A stretch of DNA of 6,614 nucleotides from Actinomycetota bacterium (GCA_003158705.1 PMKX01000187.1:1-6614); one strand, 5' to 3'; positions 1-6,221 are shown, counted from the first letter of the stretch. Notes: generated by a model not told the origin, from the sequence alone. Program-made: numbers and translations.

Positions 1-590
1 CAGTTGTCTTCGATGAGCCACAGGTCGTGGCGGCGGCAGAACCCGAGCACCGCCGCCACGGCGAACGGATTGCCCAGCGTGTGTGCCAGGAACACGGCCC
101 GGGTCCGCGAGCTCAGGGCGGCGTCGAGCTGCTCGACAGCGACGTTGGCCGTGGCCGGCTCCACGTCCACGAACACCGGCACGGCGCCGAACTGCACCAT
201 GGGCGCCACCGTGGTCGGGAAGCCGCAGGCCACGGTGATGACCTCGTCACCGCGCTTGACTCTGCGCTCGCCCAGACGATCCGACGTCAAAGTCATGAAC
301 GCCAGCAGATTGGCCGACGAGCCGGAGTTCACAAGCAGGCAGTGTCTCAGGCCCAGGAAGCCGGCCAACTCGGCCTCGAACTGCAGCGAGAAGCGACCGT
401 AGCTGAGCCAGAACTCGAGCGCCGAGTCCACCAGCTGCACCATCTCCTCGGCGTCGAACACGCGCCCGGCGTAGGGAACGCGCGAAACGCCAGGCTCGAA
501 GGGCAGCGGCGCGCAAGCTTGGTCGGCGTAGCGCCGCACCTGAGCCAGGATCTCGGCGCGCAGGTCGTCACGGTCCTGCCCGCCGCTCAC
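1..590 (-). CDS. rfbH: CDP-4-keto-6-deoxy-D-glucose 3-dehydrase (E1), N-terminal part
   Basis: Partial: 196 complete codons are visible and the frame stays open at the window's left edge. The family is a PLP and [2Fe-2S] enzyme of the DegT/DnrJ/EryC1 aminotransferase fold. With a separate reductase it removes the C-3 hydroxyl of CDP-4-keto-6-deoxyglucose, leading to 3,6-dideoxyhexoses. In the sequence I see the family's NSGSSANL cofactor-phosphate loop (88-95), [13 protein letters not shown] (118-130), AHTLGNPF (169-176) and WLIEDN (191-196). The next codon begins TG. This fits the Cys that follows EDN in the Yersinia enzyme, the first ligand of its unusual Fe-S motif. The diagnostic His replacing the PLP lysine and the other cysteines lie outside the window. 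The start is GTG at 590, overlapping the rfbG stop as GTGA, with purine-rich GGGGGAGAGGG upstream. Another sugar aminotransferase is possible, but the NSGSSANL and AHTLGNPF blocks and the rfbFG neighbours favour RfbH (also called DdhC). Confidence 0.9.
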   Translation of the reverse strand, partial: MSGGQDRDDLRAEILAQVRRYADQACAPLPFEPGVSRVPYAGRVFDAEEMVQLVDSALEFWLSYGRFSLQFEAELAGFLGLRHCLLVNSGSSANLLAFMTLTSDRLGERRVKRGDEVITVACGFPTTVAPMVQFGAVPVFVDVEPATANVAVEQLDAALSSRTRAVFLAHTLGNPFAVAAVLGFCRRHDLWLIEDN

Positions 591-1810
591 GGCTCTGCCC
601 TCTCCCCCGCGGCCGCGCCGGCGCCGGTCCCCGCCGTGCCTCCCCCTGCCCAGGCAAGGCCGAGGTCGCGGGCTGTGGCAACATACTCGTCGATGTCGTC
701 CTGACAGCGCTGGAGCACGCCGGCAGGGCCGATCGCGCCCGGGTGGGCGGCGGCGGCCGCGGTCGCCGAGCTGGCGCCCTCGTAGAACGCTTTGTACCAG
801 CGCACGGCCACCTCCACGGCGCGCCGCGCATCGTAGACCGTACGCCAGCCGAGCTGCGCCGCCGCCTTGGCAGCGTCGAGCTTGAGCTGACCGGCTTCGT
901 GGGGCTCCTCGACGCCGCCTTCGGCCGCGCGCCAGTCGCCTCCTCCCCACGCCTCCACGACAGCCTTGACCACGGCCAGCACGGAGAGATCCTCGTCGCT
1001 TGCAGGGCCGAAGTTCCAGGCCCCGTCGTAGCCCGCCGACCCGCTGAGAAGCCAGTACCCGAGCCAAAGGTAACCGGCCAGCGGGTCGAGCACGGACTGC
1101 CAAGGCCGCACCGCCTCCGGGTTGCGCACCGCCACCGTCTGCCCGCGGTCCAGGGCGCGCACGCAGTCCGGCACCAGGCGATCGTCGGCCCAGTCGCCGC
1201 CGCCGATGACATTGCCGGCGCGCACAGAGGCCACGCGCGCCGCCGACGGCGCTGCAAAGAAGCTACGCCGGTAGGCGGCGGTCACCAGCTCCGCACAGCC
1301 TTTGCTCGAGCTGTACGGGTCGTCTCCACCCAGAGCGTCGCCCTCGCGGTAGGCCCTGCCGGACTCGCGGTTCTCGTAGCACTTGTCGCTGGTGACCACG
1401 ACCACGGCGCGCAGCGACGGGCACGCGCGCGCCGCCTCGAGCAGGTTGACCGTGCCCAGGACGTTGGTCTCGTAGGTCTCGACCGGCTCATCGTAGGAGC
1501 GGCGCACCAAAGGCTGAGCGGCCAAGTGGAAGACGATCTCAGGCTCGTGACGCAGAATGGCGGCGCGTAAGCCGCTGCGGTCGCGCACATCGCCCAGCGT
1601 GTGCTTCACCAAATCGCCCAGCTCCACCGCGGCAAAGAGGCTGGGCGTGGTCGGCGGCGCGAGCGCATAGCCGGCCACACGTGCTCCCAGGCGGCTGAGC
1701 CAGAGCGCCAGCCAGCCGCCCTTGAAGCCGGTGTGACCGGTGACGAACACGCGCCGCCCCTCGTAGGCACCGGCGAACAGGGCGGCCTCCTCGCGCGACG
1801 CTGGGGTCAC
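587..1810 (-). CDS. rfbG: CDP-glucose 4,6-dehydratase
   Basis: Extended short-chain dehydrogenase/reductase that converts CDP-D-glucose to CDP-4-keto-6-deoxy-D-glucose in the cytoplasm, using tightly bound NAD+. Numbering from GTG at 1810 (407 aa), I see the Rossmann glycine motif GHTGFKG (25-31), [12 protein letters not shown] (95-106), the TSDKCY active-site block (140-145) and YSSSK with catalytic Tyr166 and Lys170. [11 protein letters not shown] (197-207) and [14 protein letters not shown] (235-248) follow and are typical of this subgroup rather than of dTDP-glucose dehydratases. Family members are usually about 355-360 aa. This one is longer because of about 15 extra N-terminal residues, an Ala-rich insert near 346-362 and a Gly/Ala-rich tail (387-407). 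GTG at 1810 is preferred because it overlaps the rfbF stop as GTGA and has GGAG 6 nt upstream. The alternative GTG at 1822 adds four residues but has poor ribosome-site spacing. Also called DdhB. Confidence 0.95.
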   Translation of the reverse strand: MTPASREEAALFAGAYEGRRVFVTGHTGFKGGWLALWLSRLGARVAGYALAPPTTPSLFAAVELGDLVKHTLGDVRDRSGLRAAILRHEPEIVFHLAAQPLVRRSYDEPVETYETNVLGTVNLLEAARACPSLRAVVVVTSDKCYENRESGRAYREGDALGGDDPYSSSKGCAELVTAAYRRSFFAAPSAARVASVRAGNVIGGGDWADDRLVPDCVRALDRGQTVAVRNPEAVRPWQSVLDPLAGYLWLGYWLLSGSAGYDGAWNFGPASDEDLSVLAVVKAVVEAWGGGDWRAAEGGVEEPHEAGQLKLDAAKAAAQLGWRTVYDARRAVEVAVRWYKAFYEGASSATAAAAAHPGAIGPAGVLQRCQDDIDEYVATARDLGLAWAGGGTAGTGAGAAAGERAEP

Positions 1811-2580
1811 CACACTCTCCACGGCGCCTGGCCGGACTCCCAGAGACGCTCGAGCAGCAGCTTGTCGCGCAGCACGTCCACGGGCTGCCAGAAGCCGCGA
1901 TGCAGGTATGCCTTCAGTTGCCCCTGCCCGGCGATGGCCTCGAGAGGCTCGCGCTCGAACGGGGTCGCGTCATCGGCGATGAAGTCCAGCACCCGTGGCT
2001 CGAGCACGAAGAAGCCGCCGTTGACCCAGCCGCCGTCGCCTTGCGGCTTCTCCTGGAAGCTCAGCACCGTGCCCTCGTCCTCGGCCAGCTGCAGAGCGCC
2101 GAAACGGCCCAGCGGCTGGACCGCCGTGACCGTGGCGAGACGACCGTGAGCACGATGGAACGCAAGCAAGGCGGCGACGTCGATGTCGGCCACGCCGTCG
2201 CCGTAGGTCATCATGAAGGGCGCGTCGCCGAGATGCTCGGCGACGCGCTTCAGGCGCCCGCCCGTCTGCGTGGCGGCGCCCGTGTCGATGAGCGTCACGC
2301 GCCAAGGCTCCGCACCGACCTGGTGCACCTCCATGGAACCGCTCTGCACGTCGAAGGTGACGTCGCTGTTGTGCAGGAAGTAGTTGGAGAAGTACTCCTT
2401 GATGACGTAGCCCTTGTACCCGAGACAGATCACGAAGTCGTTGAAGCCGAAATGACCGTACATCTTCATGATGTGCCAGAGGATGGGACGCTCACCGATC
2501 TCAGCCATCGGCTTTGGCCTCACCTGGGTCTCTTCGGCGAGGCGCGTGCCCATGCCGCCGGCCAGGATCACGACCTTCAT
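1807..2580 (-). CDS. rfbF: Glucose-1-phosphate cytidylyltransferase
   Basis: Makes CDP-glucose and pyrophosphate from CTP and alpha-D-glucose-1-phosphate, the first step of the CDP-6-deoxyhexose pathway in the cytoplasm. It has the nucleotidyltransferase fold. The N-terminal signature LAGGMGTRLAEET (6-18) is followed by RPKPM (21-25), with Lys23 the likely substrate-binding lysine. YGDGVAD (126-132) carries the metal-binding acidic residues. EKPQGDGGWVNGGFFV (177-192) and the C-terminal FWQPVDVLRDK (230-240) are family hallmarks that separate CTP:glucose-1-phosphate enzymes from RmlA. As I recall, the length of 257 aa matches the Salmonella enzyme. The start is ATG at 2580, the only ATG start in the window, with GGGAGG 4 nt upstream. 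The gene follows an 88-nt spacer after cdsA, so it probably opens a new transcription or translation unit, and its end overlaps rfbG by 4 bases. Also called DdhA. Confidence 0.97.
   Translation of the reverse strand: MKVVILAGGMGTRLAEETQVRPKPMAEIGERPILWHIMKMYGHFGFNDFVICLGYKGYVIKEYFSNYFLHNSDVTFDVQSGSMEVHQVGAEPWRVTLIDTGAATQTGGRLKRVAEHLGDAPFMMTYGDGVADIDVAALLAFHRAHGRLATVTAVQPLGRFGALQLAEDEGTVLSFQEKPQGDGGWVNGGFFVLEPRVLDFIADDATPFEREPLEAIAGQGQLKAYLHRGFWQPVDVLRDKLLLERLWESGQAPWRVW
1815..1820 (-). promoter_or_regulatory. Ribosome binding site deciding the rfbG start
   Basis: On the minus strand GGAGAG lies inside the last codons of rfbF. Its GGAG core ends 6 nt before GTG at 1810, a good Shine-Dalgarno distance. 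For the upstream GTG at 1822 the nearest purine run (GGGAG) is about 14 nt away. This is why the later start, with its 4-base GTGA overlap, was chosen. Confidence 0.6.
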
Positions 2581-2604
2581 GCTGCCTCCCGACCTGGGTG
2601 GGTA

Positions 2605-2662
2605 AAGACGCCTAAGCTATTCGGCACGCTGAGCGGAAATCATGTTCCCGCAGCGGCGTCTT
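2605..2662 (-). promoter_or_regulatory. Structured spacer between cdsA and rfbF (extended hairpin)
   Basis: The minus strand can form one long stem. Outer arms GGCGTCTT (plus 2655-2662) and AAGACGCC (plus 2605-2612) are perfectly complementary. Stacked directly inside the 2655-2662 arm is a second stem: plus 2645-2654 pairs with 2633-2639 and 2628-2630, with one G-U wobble, a 2-nt bulge and a 5-nt loop at 2640-2644. The right-hand arm is therefore continuous over 18 bases. The other side is interrupted by a 15-nt bulge at 2613-2627. Only CTTTA follows the stem, so it is not a textbook intrinsic terminator. It could be a weak terminator for the cdsA block, an attenuator or leader for rfbFGH, or a processing site. 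I see no convincing -35/-10 pair in the spacer. Confidence 0.45.
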
Positions 2663-2668
2663 GGCCGG

Positions 2669-3460
2669 TCACGGCAGCGCGTAGTTGAAGACGAGCGTGA
2701 TGAGGTAGTACGACGCCACGGTCGCGAAGAGCAGGGCGTCGAAACGGTCGAGGATGCCACCGTGCCCCGGAAAAGCGCGGCCGGTGTCCTTGACGTGCAC
2801 GTCGCGCTTGAGCAGCGACTCGAAGAGATCGCCAATGGGGCCCACGACGGCGATGACGACGCCCAGCACCAGCGACTGACCTGCGCCGAGCGACGTGTAG
2901 ATACTGACGAACACCACCAGCAGGATGGTGCCGATGGTGCCACCGGCAAAGCCCTCCCAGGTCTTGCGTGGCGAGAGGCGCGGCGTCATGGGCGTGGAGC
3001 CGAACCAGTGGCCAGTGAAGTACGCCATGGTGTCGCCGCCCCACGTGCCGAAGACGACGGTGAGCACCAGCGCCGTCCCGTGGTCGAGCCGGCGCATGAG
3101 CAGCAGGTGGCCCAGGCCCAAGCCGATGTAAACGACGCCGAGCATGGTCATGGCCAGCCGCACCACCGCGCCGGGTTTGGGCCCCAGAGTAAGGGCCAGC
3201 AGAAAGGCCAGCAGCAAGGTGACGGCGACCATGGCCAGCATGTAGCCGGGACTCCTGAACCACGCCGCCCAGAGGAGCAACGGCAAGCCCACGAACCCGG
3301 CCAGGGCGAGCGGCCGGTACGGCCACATCATGCGGTAGAACTCGTTGAGGGCCAGCAGGCCCAGAAGCAGCACCAGGATGAAGAACAGCATGCCGCCATG
3401 GGCGATGAACACGATCGCCAGAAGGCCGAGCACGATGCCGGAGAAGATGCGCGTGCCCAC
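2669..3460 (-). CDS. cdsA: Phosphatidate cytidylyltransferase (CDP-diacylglycerol synthase)
   Basis: Integral membrane enzyme that converts phosphatidic acid and CTP to CDP-diacylglycerol, the common precursor of bacterial phospholipids. At 263 aa it has the usual family length. About eight hydrophobic segments are visible, near residues 6-36, 50-67, 72-93, 103-122, 129-147, 173-190, 195-212 and 244-262. The C-terminal CDP-DAG synthase signature runs from Ser215 to Asp241, with LLKRD (216-220), VKD (223-225), PGHGG (231-235) and DRFD (238-241). FGTWGGDTMAYFTG (137-150) and SPRKTWEG (163-170) are further conserved blocks. The start is GTG at 3460, one base after the uppS stop (TGAcGTG), with GGAGGT 7 nt upstream. 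The frame is open further upstream, but that stretch overlaps conserved uppS sequence and has no membrane character. No dxr follows; the next gene is rfbF. Confidence 0.96.
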   Translation of the reverse strand: MGTRIFSGIVLGLLAIVFIAHGGMLFFILVLLLGLLALNEFYRMMWPYRPLALAGFVGLPLLLWAAWFRSPGYMLAMVAVTLLLAFLLALTLGPKPGAVVRLAMTMLGVVYIGLGLGHLLLMRRLDHGTALVLTVVFGTWGGDTMAYFTGHWFGSTPMTPRLSPRKTWEGFAGGTIGTILLVVFVSIYTSLGAGQSLVLGVVIAVVGPIGDLFESLLKRDVHVKDTGRAFPGHGGILDRFDALLFATVASYYLITLVFNYALP

Positions 3461-3461
3461 G

Positions 3462-4238
3462 TCAGCGACCTCCAAAGCGGCGCAGACGGCCGGCGTACTC
3501 TGCGAGGGCGGCGTCCAAGTCGGCCTCGTCGAAGTCGGGCCAGAGCTTGGGGCTGAAGTACAGCTCCGAGTACGCCAGCTGCCAGAGCAGGAAGTTGGAG
3601 ATGCGCTGCTCACCGCTGGTCCTGATGAGCAGCTCCGGCTCGTGCATCTCGGGCGCGTAGAGGTGGCCGGCGATCATCTCGGCGTCCACGTCGGCCGCTG
3701 AGGCTCCGCAGGCCAGCACCCCGCGCACGGCGTCGACGATCTCGCCCCGGCCGCCGTAGTTGAAGGCGATGAACAAGGTCATCTTGGTGTTGCCGGCCGT
3801 CAGCTGCTCGGCCGCCTCGATGCGGGCCACCAGGGGCGCCGGAACGCCGTGGCGGCGCCCGACGAAGCGCACCCGGGCGCCGCGCTCGTGCAGATCGGGC
3901 ACCTGCGTCTCGATGGCGTCCATGAAGAGGTCCATGAGCTCCTCGACCTCGCCCGCCGGGCGCGTCCAGTTCTCGCTGGAGAAGGAGAACACGGTCACCT
4001 CCTGGATGCCCAGGTCGAGGGCGTGCTCGAGCACGCGGCGCAGCGCCTTGACACCGGCACGATGACCGGCGCCCACGGGAAGGTGACGGCGCGTTGCCCA
4101 GCGTCCGTTGCCGTCCATGATGATGGCCACATAACGGCAATGGGCGCCGCCGGCCGAGCGCTCCGTCGGAGCGCCGCGCCGGCGCAGATCGAAGTAGCGC
4201 CAGACGCGCCAGAGGGCGGAGTTAGTCCCGCGGCCCAC
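3462..4238 (-). CDS. uppS: Undecaprenyl diphosphate synthase (cis-prenyltransferase)
   Basis: Cytosolic or membrane-associated enzyme that adds isopentenyl diphosphate units in cis to farnesyl diphosphate. The long-chain product becomes the lipid carrier for peptidoglycan and surface polysaccharide. The conserved blocks appear in order: VAIIMDGNGRWA (37-48) with catalytic Asp42, FSFSSENW (84-91), FNYGGRGEI (159-167), and RTSGEQRISNFLLWQ (206-220), whose arginines bind the diphosphate. ELYF (225-228) and WPDF (233-236) close the protein. At 258 aa it is slightly longer than the E. coli enzyme because of a basic N-terminal stretch of about 35 residues. The start at GTG 4238 is the first in frame after the frr stop and has only a weak AGG upstream. 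A GTG at residue 37 would cut into the conserved core and is unlikely. The chain length of the product cannot be read from sequence; a shorter cis-prenyl product is possible. Confidence 0.96.
   Translation of the reverse strand: MGRGTNSALWRVWRYFDLRRRGAPTERSAGGAHCRYVAIIMDGNGRWATRRHLPVGAGHRAGVKALRRVLEHALDLGIQEVTVFSFSSENWTRPAGEVEELMDLFMDAIETQVPDLHERGARVRFVGRRHGVPAPLVARIEAAEQLTAGNTKMTLFIAFNYGGRGEIVDAVRGVLACGASAADVDAEMIAGHLYAPEMHEPELLIRTSGEQRISNFLLWQLAYSELYFSPKLWPDFDEADLDAALAEYAGRLRRFGGR
3468..3473 (-). promoter_or_regulatory. Ribosome binding site of cdsA
   Basis: GGAGGT on the minus strand, embedded in the Phe-Gly-Gly codons at the end of uppS, lies 7 nt before GTG at 3460. It fixes the start of cdsA immediately after the uppS stop codon, although the reading frame stays open for another 51 codons upstream. 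Confidence 0.75.
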
Positions 4239-4247
4239 GACGCCTGA

Positions 4248-4286
4248 CTCGAAGTCTGACGGCCGAGCCGGTCGTCAGACTTCGAG
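4248..4286 (-). promoter_or_regulatory. Perfect 13-bp inverted repeat over the frr stop codon
   Basis: CTCGAAGTCTGAC at 4248-4260 is the exact reverse complement of GTCAGACTTCGAG at 4274-4286, with a 13-nt loop at 4261-4273 that holds a possible GGC/GCC mini-stem. The stem contains the last codons and the TGA of frr, and it ends 9 nt before the uppS GTG. There is no T-run after it on the minus strand, so it does not look like a standard intrinsic terminator. It could limit ribosome coupling between frr and uppS, act as an attenuator or mark an RNA processing site. The structure is seen in the sequence; the function is inferred. Confidence 0.55.
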
Positions 4287-4832
4287 GATCTCCTGCTCCT
4301 TGTGCTTCAGGAGCTCGTCGATCTGGTGGACCTGCTCATCGGTGAGCTTCTGCAGCTGCTCCTCGGCTCGCCGCTCGGCATCCTCGCCGACCTCGCCGGC
4401 ATGCACGAGCTCCTTGAGCTCCTTCATGCACTCGCGACGGATGTTGCGGACGCCTACGCGGCCGTCCTCGGCCAGGCGGTGCACCATCTTGACCAGCTCA
4501 TGGCGACGCTCCTCGTTGAGCGCCGGGATGGGCAGCCGGATGACGGCGCCGTCATTGCTCGGATTGAGGCCCAGATCGGACTCCATGATCGCCTTCTCGA
4601 TGGCCTTCATGGCCGACTTGTCATAGGGGGTGACGGTGATCAGGCGCGGCTCCGGGGCGGCCACGCCGGCCATCTGCTTCAGAGGCATGGATGAGCCGTA
4701 GAAGTCCACCTGGACGCGGTCGAGCAGCCCCGTTGACGCTCGGCCACTGCGCACCGTGTTGAACTCCGACTTCACGGCGACCAGCGCCTTCTCCATGCGC
4801 GACTTGGCCTCGGCCAGCAGTTCCTTCTCCAC
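4275..4832 (-). CDS. frr: Ribosome recycling factor
   Basis: Together with EF-G it splits the post-termination ribosome so that subunits can be reused. The protein is 185 aa, the normal family length, and shows the expected two-domain pattern. A long helical arm of domain I is formed by residues 1-29 and about 105-185. The small beta domain II (about 31-104) contains RSGRAS (28-33), PYDKSAMKAIEKAI (69-82) and GAVIRLPIPALNEERR (95-110). VGVRNIRRECMKELK (126-140) includes Arg132, equivalent to the residue needed for function in E. coli. The start is GTG at 4832, one base after the pyrH stop (TGAcGTG), with GGGAGG at 4840-4845, 7 nt upstream, an excellent ribosome site. The stop codon lies in the stem of a 13-bp inverted repeat. 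It is in the same reading frame as uppS, which starts 13 codons later. Confidence 0.98.
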   Translation of the reverse strand: MEKELLAEAKSRMEKALVAVKSEFNTVRSGRASTGLLDRVQVDFYGSSMPLKQMAGVAAPEPRLITVTPYDKSAMKAIEKAIMESDLGLNPSNDGAVIRLPIPALNEERRHELVKMVHRLAEDGRVGVRNIRRECMKELKELVHAGEVGEDAERRAEEQLQKLTDEQVHQIDELLKHKEQEILEV

Positions 4833-4833
4833 G

Positions 4834-5613
4834 TCACACCCTCCCTTCGCCGTTTTCCCCGGCAGATGAGACGACCGTGCCGACGCGCTCGCCGGCCAGC
4901 ACGCGCACGATGTTGTCGCCCGTCATCTTGAACACATAGATAGGCAGATCGTTGTCCATGCACAGCGACAGAGCCGTCGTGTCCATGACCTTGAGTCCGC
5001 GCTCGATGGCCTCGAGATGGGTAAGGGCAGGGATGAAGCGCGCGTCCGGGACCATGCTCGGGTCGGCATCGTAGACGCCGTCGTATTCGCGCTTGGCCAT
5101 GAGGATCGCCTGACACGAGAGCTCGAGGGCGCGCAACGCGGCCGCAGAGTCGGTCGAGAAGTACGGGTTGCCCGTACCCGAGGCGCAGATGACCACGCGG
5201 CCCTTCTCGATGTGGCGTAGCGCACGCCGACGGATGTAGGGCTCGCAGACGGCCTTGATCTCGATGGCACTCATCACGCGGGTGTCCACGCCGGCGTGCT
5301 CCAGGGCGTCCTGGAGAGCCAGGGCGTTCTGCACCGTAGCCATCATGCCGATGTAGTCGGCCGTGGCGCGGTCCATGCCGCCGGTGGCGGCGGCCACGCC
5401 GCGGAAGATGTTGCCGCCGCCGACCACCACCGCCAGATCGACGCCGCGTTCACGCACCTGGCCGATGTGCGCGGCCAGCTCACGCGTACGGGTCGGGTCG
5501 ATGGCCATGTGGCCGGGACCCTCCAGCGCCTGGCCGCTCAGCTTGAGGAGCACACGTGCGAAGGCGGCGCCAGGGGGCTGAGAGCCCGACGCCGCGCGAC
5601 CCTGGCTCTCCAC
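4834..5613 (-). CDS. pyrH: UMP kinase (uridylate kinase)
   Basis: Phosphorylates UMP to UDP with ATP in the cytoplasm, feeding UTP and CTP pools for RNA, peptidoglycan precursors and the CDP-activated compounds used by cdsA and rfbF. It belongs to the amino acid kinase family. Visible motifs are LLKLSGQAL (22-30) with Lys24, VVGGGNIFRG (63-72), DRATADYIGMMA (81-92) with the UMP-binding region, GTGNPYFSTDSAA (146-158), KREYDGVYDADP (174-185) and MDTTALSLCMDND (210-222). At 259 aa it is slightly longer than the usual 235-245 because of a polar N-terminal extension of about 18 residues. The start is GTG at 5613, 5 nt after the tsf stop. AGGAAGG (5623-5629), inside the end of tsf, lies 9 nt upstream. 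Family enzymes are hexamers regulated by GTP and UTP; that regulation is known from the family, not seen here. Confidence 0.97.
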   Translation of the reverse strand: MESQGRAASGSQPPGAAFARVLLKLSGQALEGPGHMAIDPTRTRELAAHIGQVRERGVDLAVVVGGGNIFRGVAAATGGMDRATADYIGMMATVQNALALQDALEHAGVDTRVMSAIEIKAVCEPYIRRRALRHIEKGRVVICASGTGNPYFSTDSAAALRALELSCQAILMAKREYDGVYDADPSMVPDARFIPALTHLEAIERGLKVMDTTALSLCMDNDLPIYVFKMTGDNIVRVLAGERVGTVVSSAGENGEGRV

Positions 5614-5618
5614 GAGTA

Positions 5619-6221
5619 CTAGCCTTCCTGCGTCTCGCCGAGCTGGAAGCGCACGAAGCGCCGGACCTCGACGTTCTCGCTGATGACGCCGACCAAGTTC
5701 GTGCGCAGCTCCTCGATAGTGAGATCGGGCTCCTTGACGAAGGGCTGCTCCATGAGACAGGTCTCGGCGAAGAACTTCTCGAGCTTGCCGGACACCATCT
5801 TCTCGACCACGTTCTCGGGCTTGCCCTTGGCCTGACCGGCGTAGACGGCCCTCTCGGCTTCGATCACCTCGGCGGGCACGTCTTCGCGACGCACCCAGTG
5901 CGGGCTTGACGCCGCCACTTGCAGCGCCAGGTCGTGGCAGAACTCGCGGAACTTCTCACCCCGCGACACGAAGTCCGTCTCCACGCCTACCTCAACGAGC
6001 ACACCGATCTTGCCGCCGGCATGGATGTAGGCCTCGACCATGCCTTCCTTGGTCGTTCGCGAGCTCTTCTTCTGGGCCATGGCAAGGCCCTGCTTGCGCA
6101 GCTCGACCAGCGCCTTGTCCATGTCGCCGTCGCTCGCTTTGAGCGCTTGCTTGCAGTCCATCATGCCGGCCCCGGACTTCTCGCGGAGCTGCTTGACCAT
6201 GCCTGCTGTGATCTCGGCCAC
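5619..6221 (-). CDS. tsf: Translation elongation factor Ts (short form)
   Basis: Nucleotide exchange factor that releases GDP from EF-Tu. Residues 1-55 form the N-terminal UBA-like domain, with signature LREKSGAGMMDCKQAL (12-27) and LRKQGLA (41-47). The core follows, with YIHAGGKIGVLVEV (65-78) and ETDFVSR (81-87), whose TDFV contacts EF-Tu. The closing segment is NVVEKMVSGKLEKFFAE (137-153), CLMEQPFVKEP (155-165) and ENVEVRRFVRFQLGE (182-196). At 200 aa it lacks the second core repeat and coiled coil of the 283-aa E. coli protein, like the short Thermus form, which works as a dimer. The start is GTG at 6221, sharing one base with the upstream TAG stop. AAGGTGAT (6227-6234), strongly complementary to the 16S rRNA end, sits just upstream and supports coupled translation with the S2 gene. 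Confidence 0.97.
   Translation of the reverse strand: MAEITAGMVKQLREKSGAGMMDCKQALKASDGDMDKALVELRKQGLAMAQKKSSRTTKEGMVEAYIHAGGKIGVLVEVGVETDFVSRGEKFREFCHDLALQVAASSPHWVRREDVPAEVIEAERAVYAGQAKGKPENVVEKMVSGKLEKFFAETCLMEQPFVKEPDLTIEELRTNLVGVISENVEVRRFVRFQLGETQEG

Noticed and set aside
27..704. Long open frame on the plus strand opposite rfbH and the end of rfbG
   Set aside because: The minus strand here encodes clear RfbH and RfbG motifs. The plus-strand translation is Arg/His/Gly-rich without any recognisable domain, as expected for an antisense shadow in GC-rich DNA.
743..1570. 275-codon open frame on the plus strand opposite rfbG
   Set aside because: Antisense to the conserved SDR core; the composition is skewed to Arg, Ala and Val with no motif. 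It is a by-product of high GC at third positions.
1..2580. Recent horizontal transfer of the rfbFGH module
   Set aside because: Base composition and start codon use by eye match the housekeeping genes. There are no flanking repeats, integrase or tRNA. Only the unusual neighbourhood hints at it, so it is not claimed.
2581..2668. A sigma-70 type promoter for rfbF
   Set aside because: TAGCTT could serve as a -10 element, but no acceptable -35 box lies 16-19 nt upstream. A promoter may exist but the sequence does not support calling it.
1900..2688. 262-codon plus-strand open frame opposite rfbF and the spacer
   Set aside because: It mirrors a complete, well-conserved cytidylyltransferase. The His/Val/Glu-rich translation has no family features.
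2642..3556. 304-codon plus-strand open frame rich in His, Gln, Glu and Asp opposite cdsA
   Set aside because: It is the reverse of a membrane protein gene: hydrophobic codons such as CTG and GTG read as Gln and His on the other strand. No independent evidence for expression.
3461..3613. N-terminal extension of cdsA by 51 codons
   Set aside because: It would overlap conserved uppS codons and encodes a Ser/Thr-rich stretch without homology. GTG at 3460 has a near-ideal GGAGGT site and the usual family length.
4248..4286. Calling the frr-uppS inverted repeat an intrinsic terminator
   Set aside because: No run of T follows the stem on the coding strand, and uppS begins 9 nt later in what looks like the same operon.
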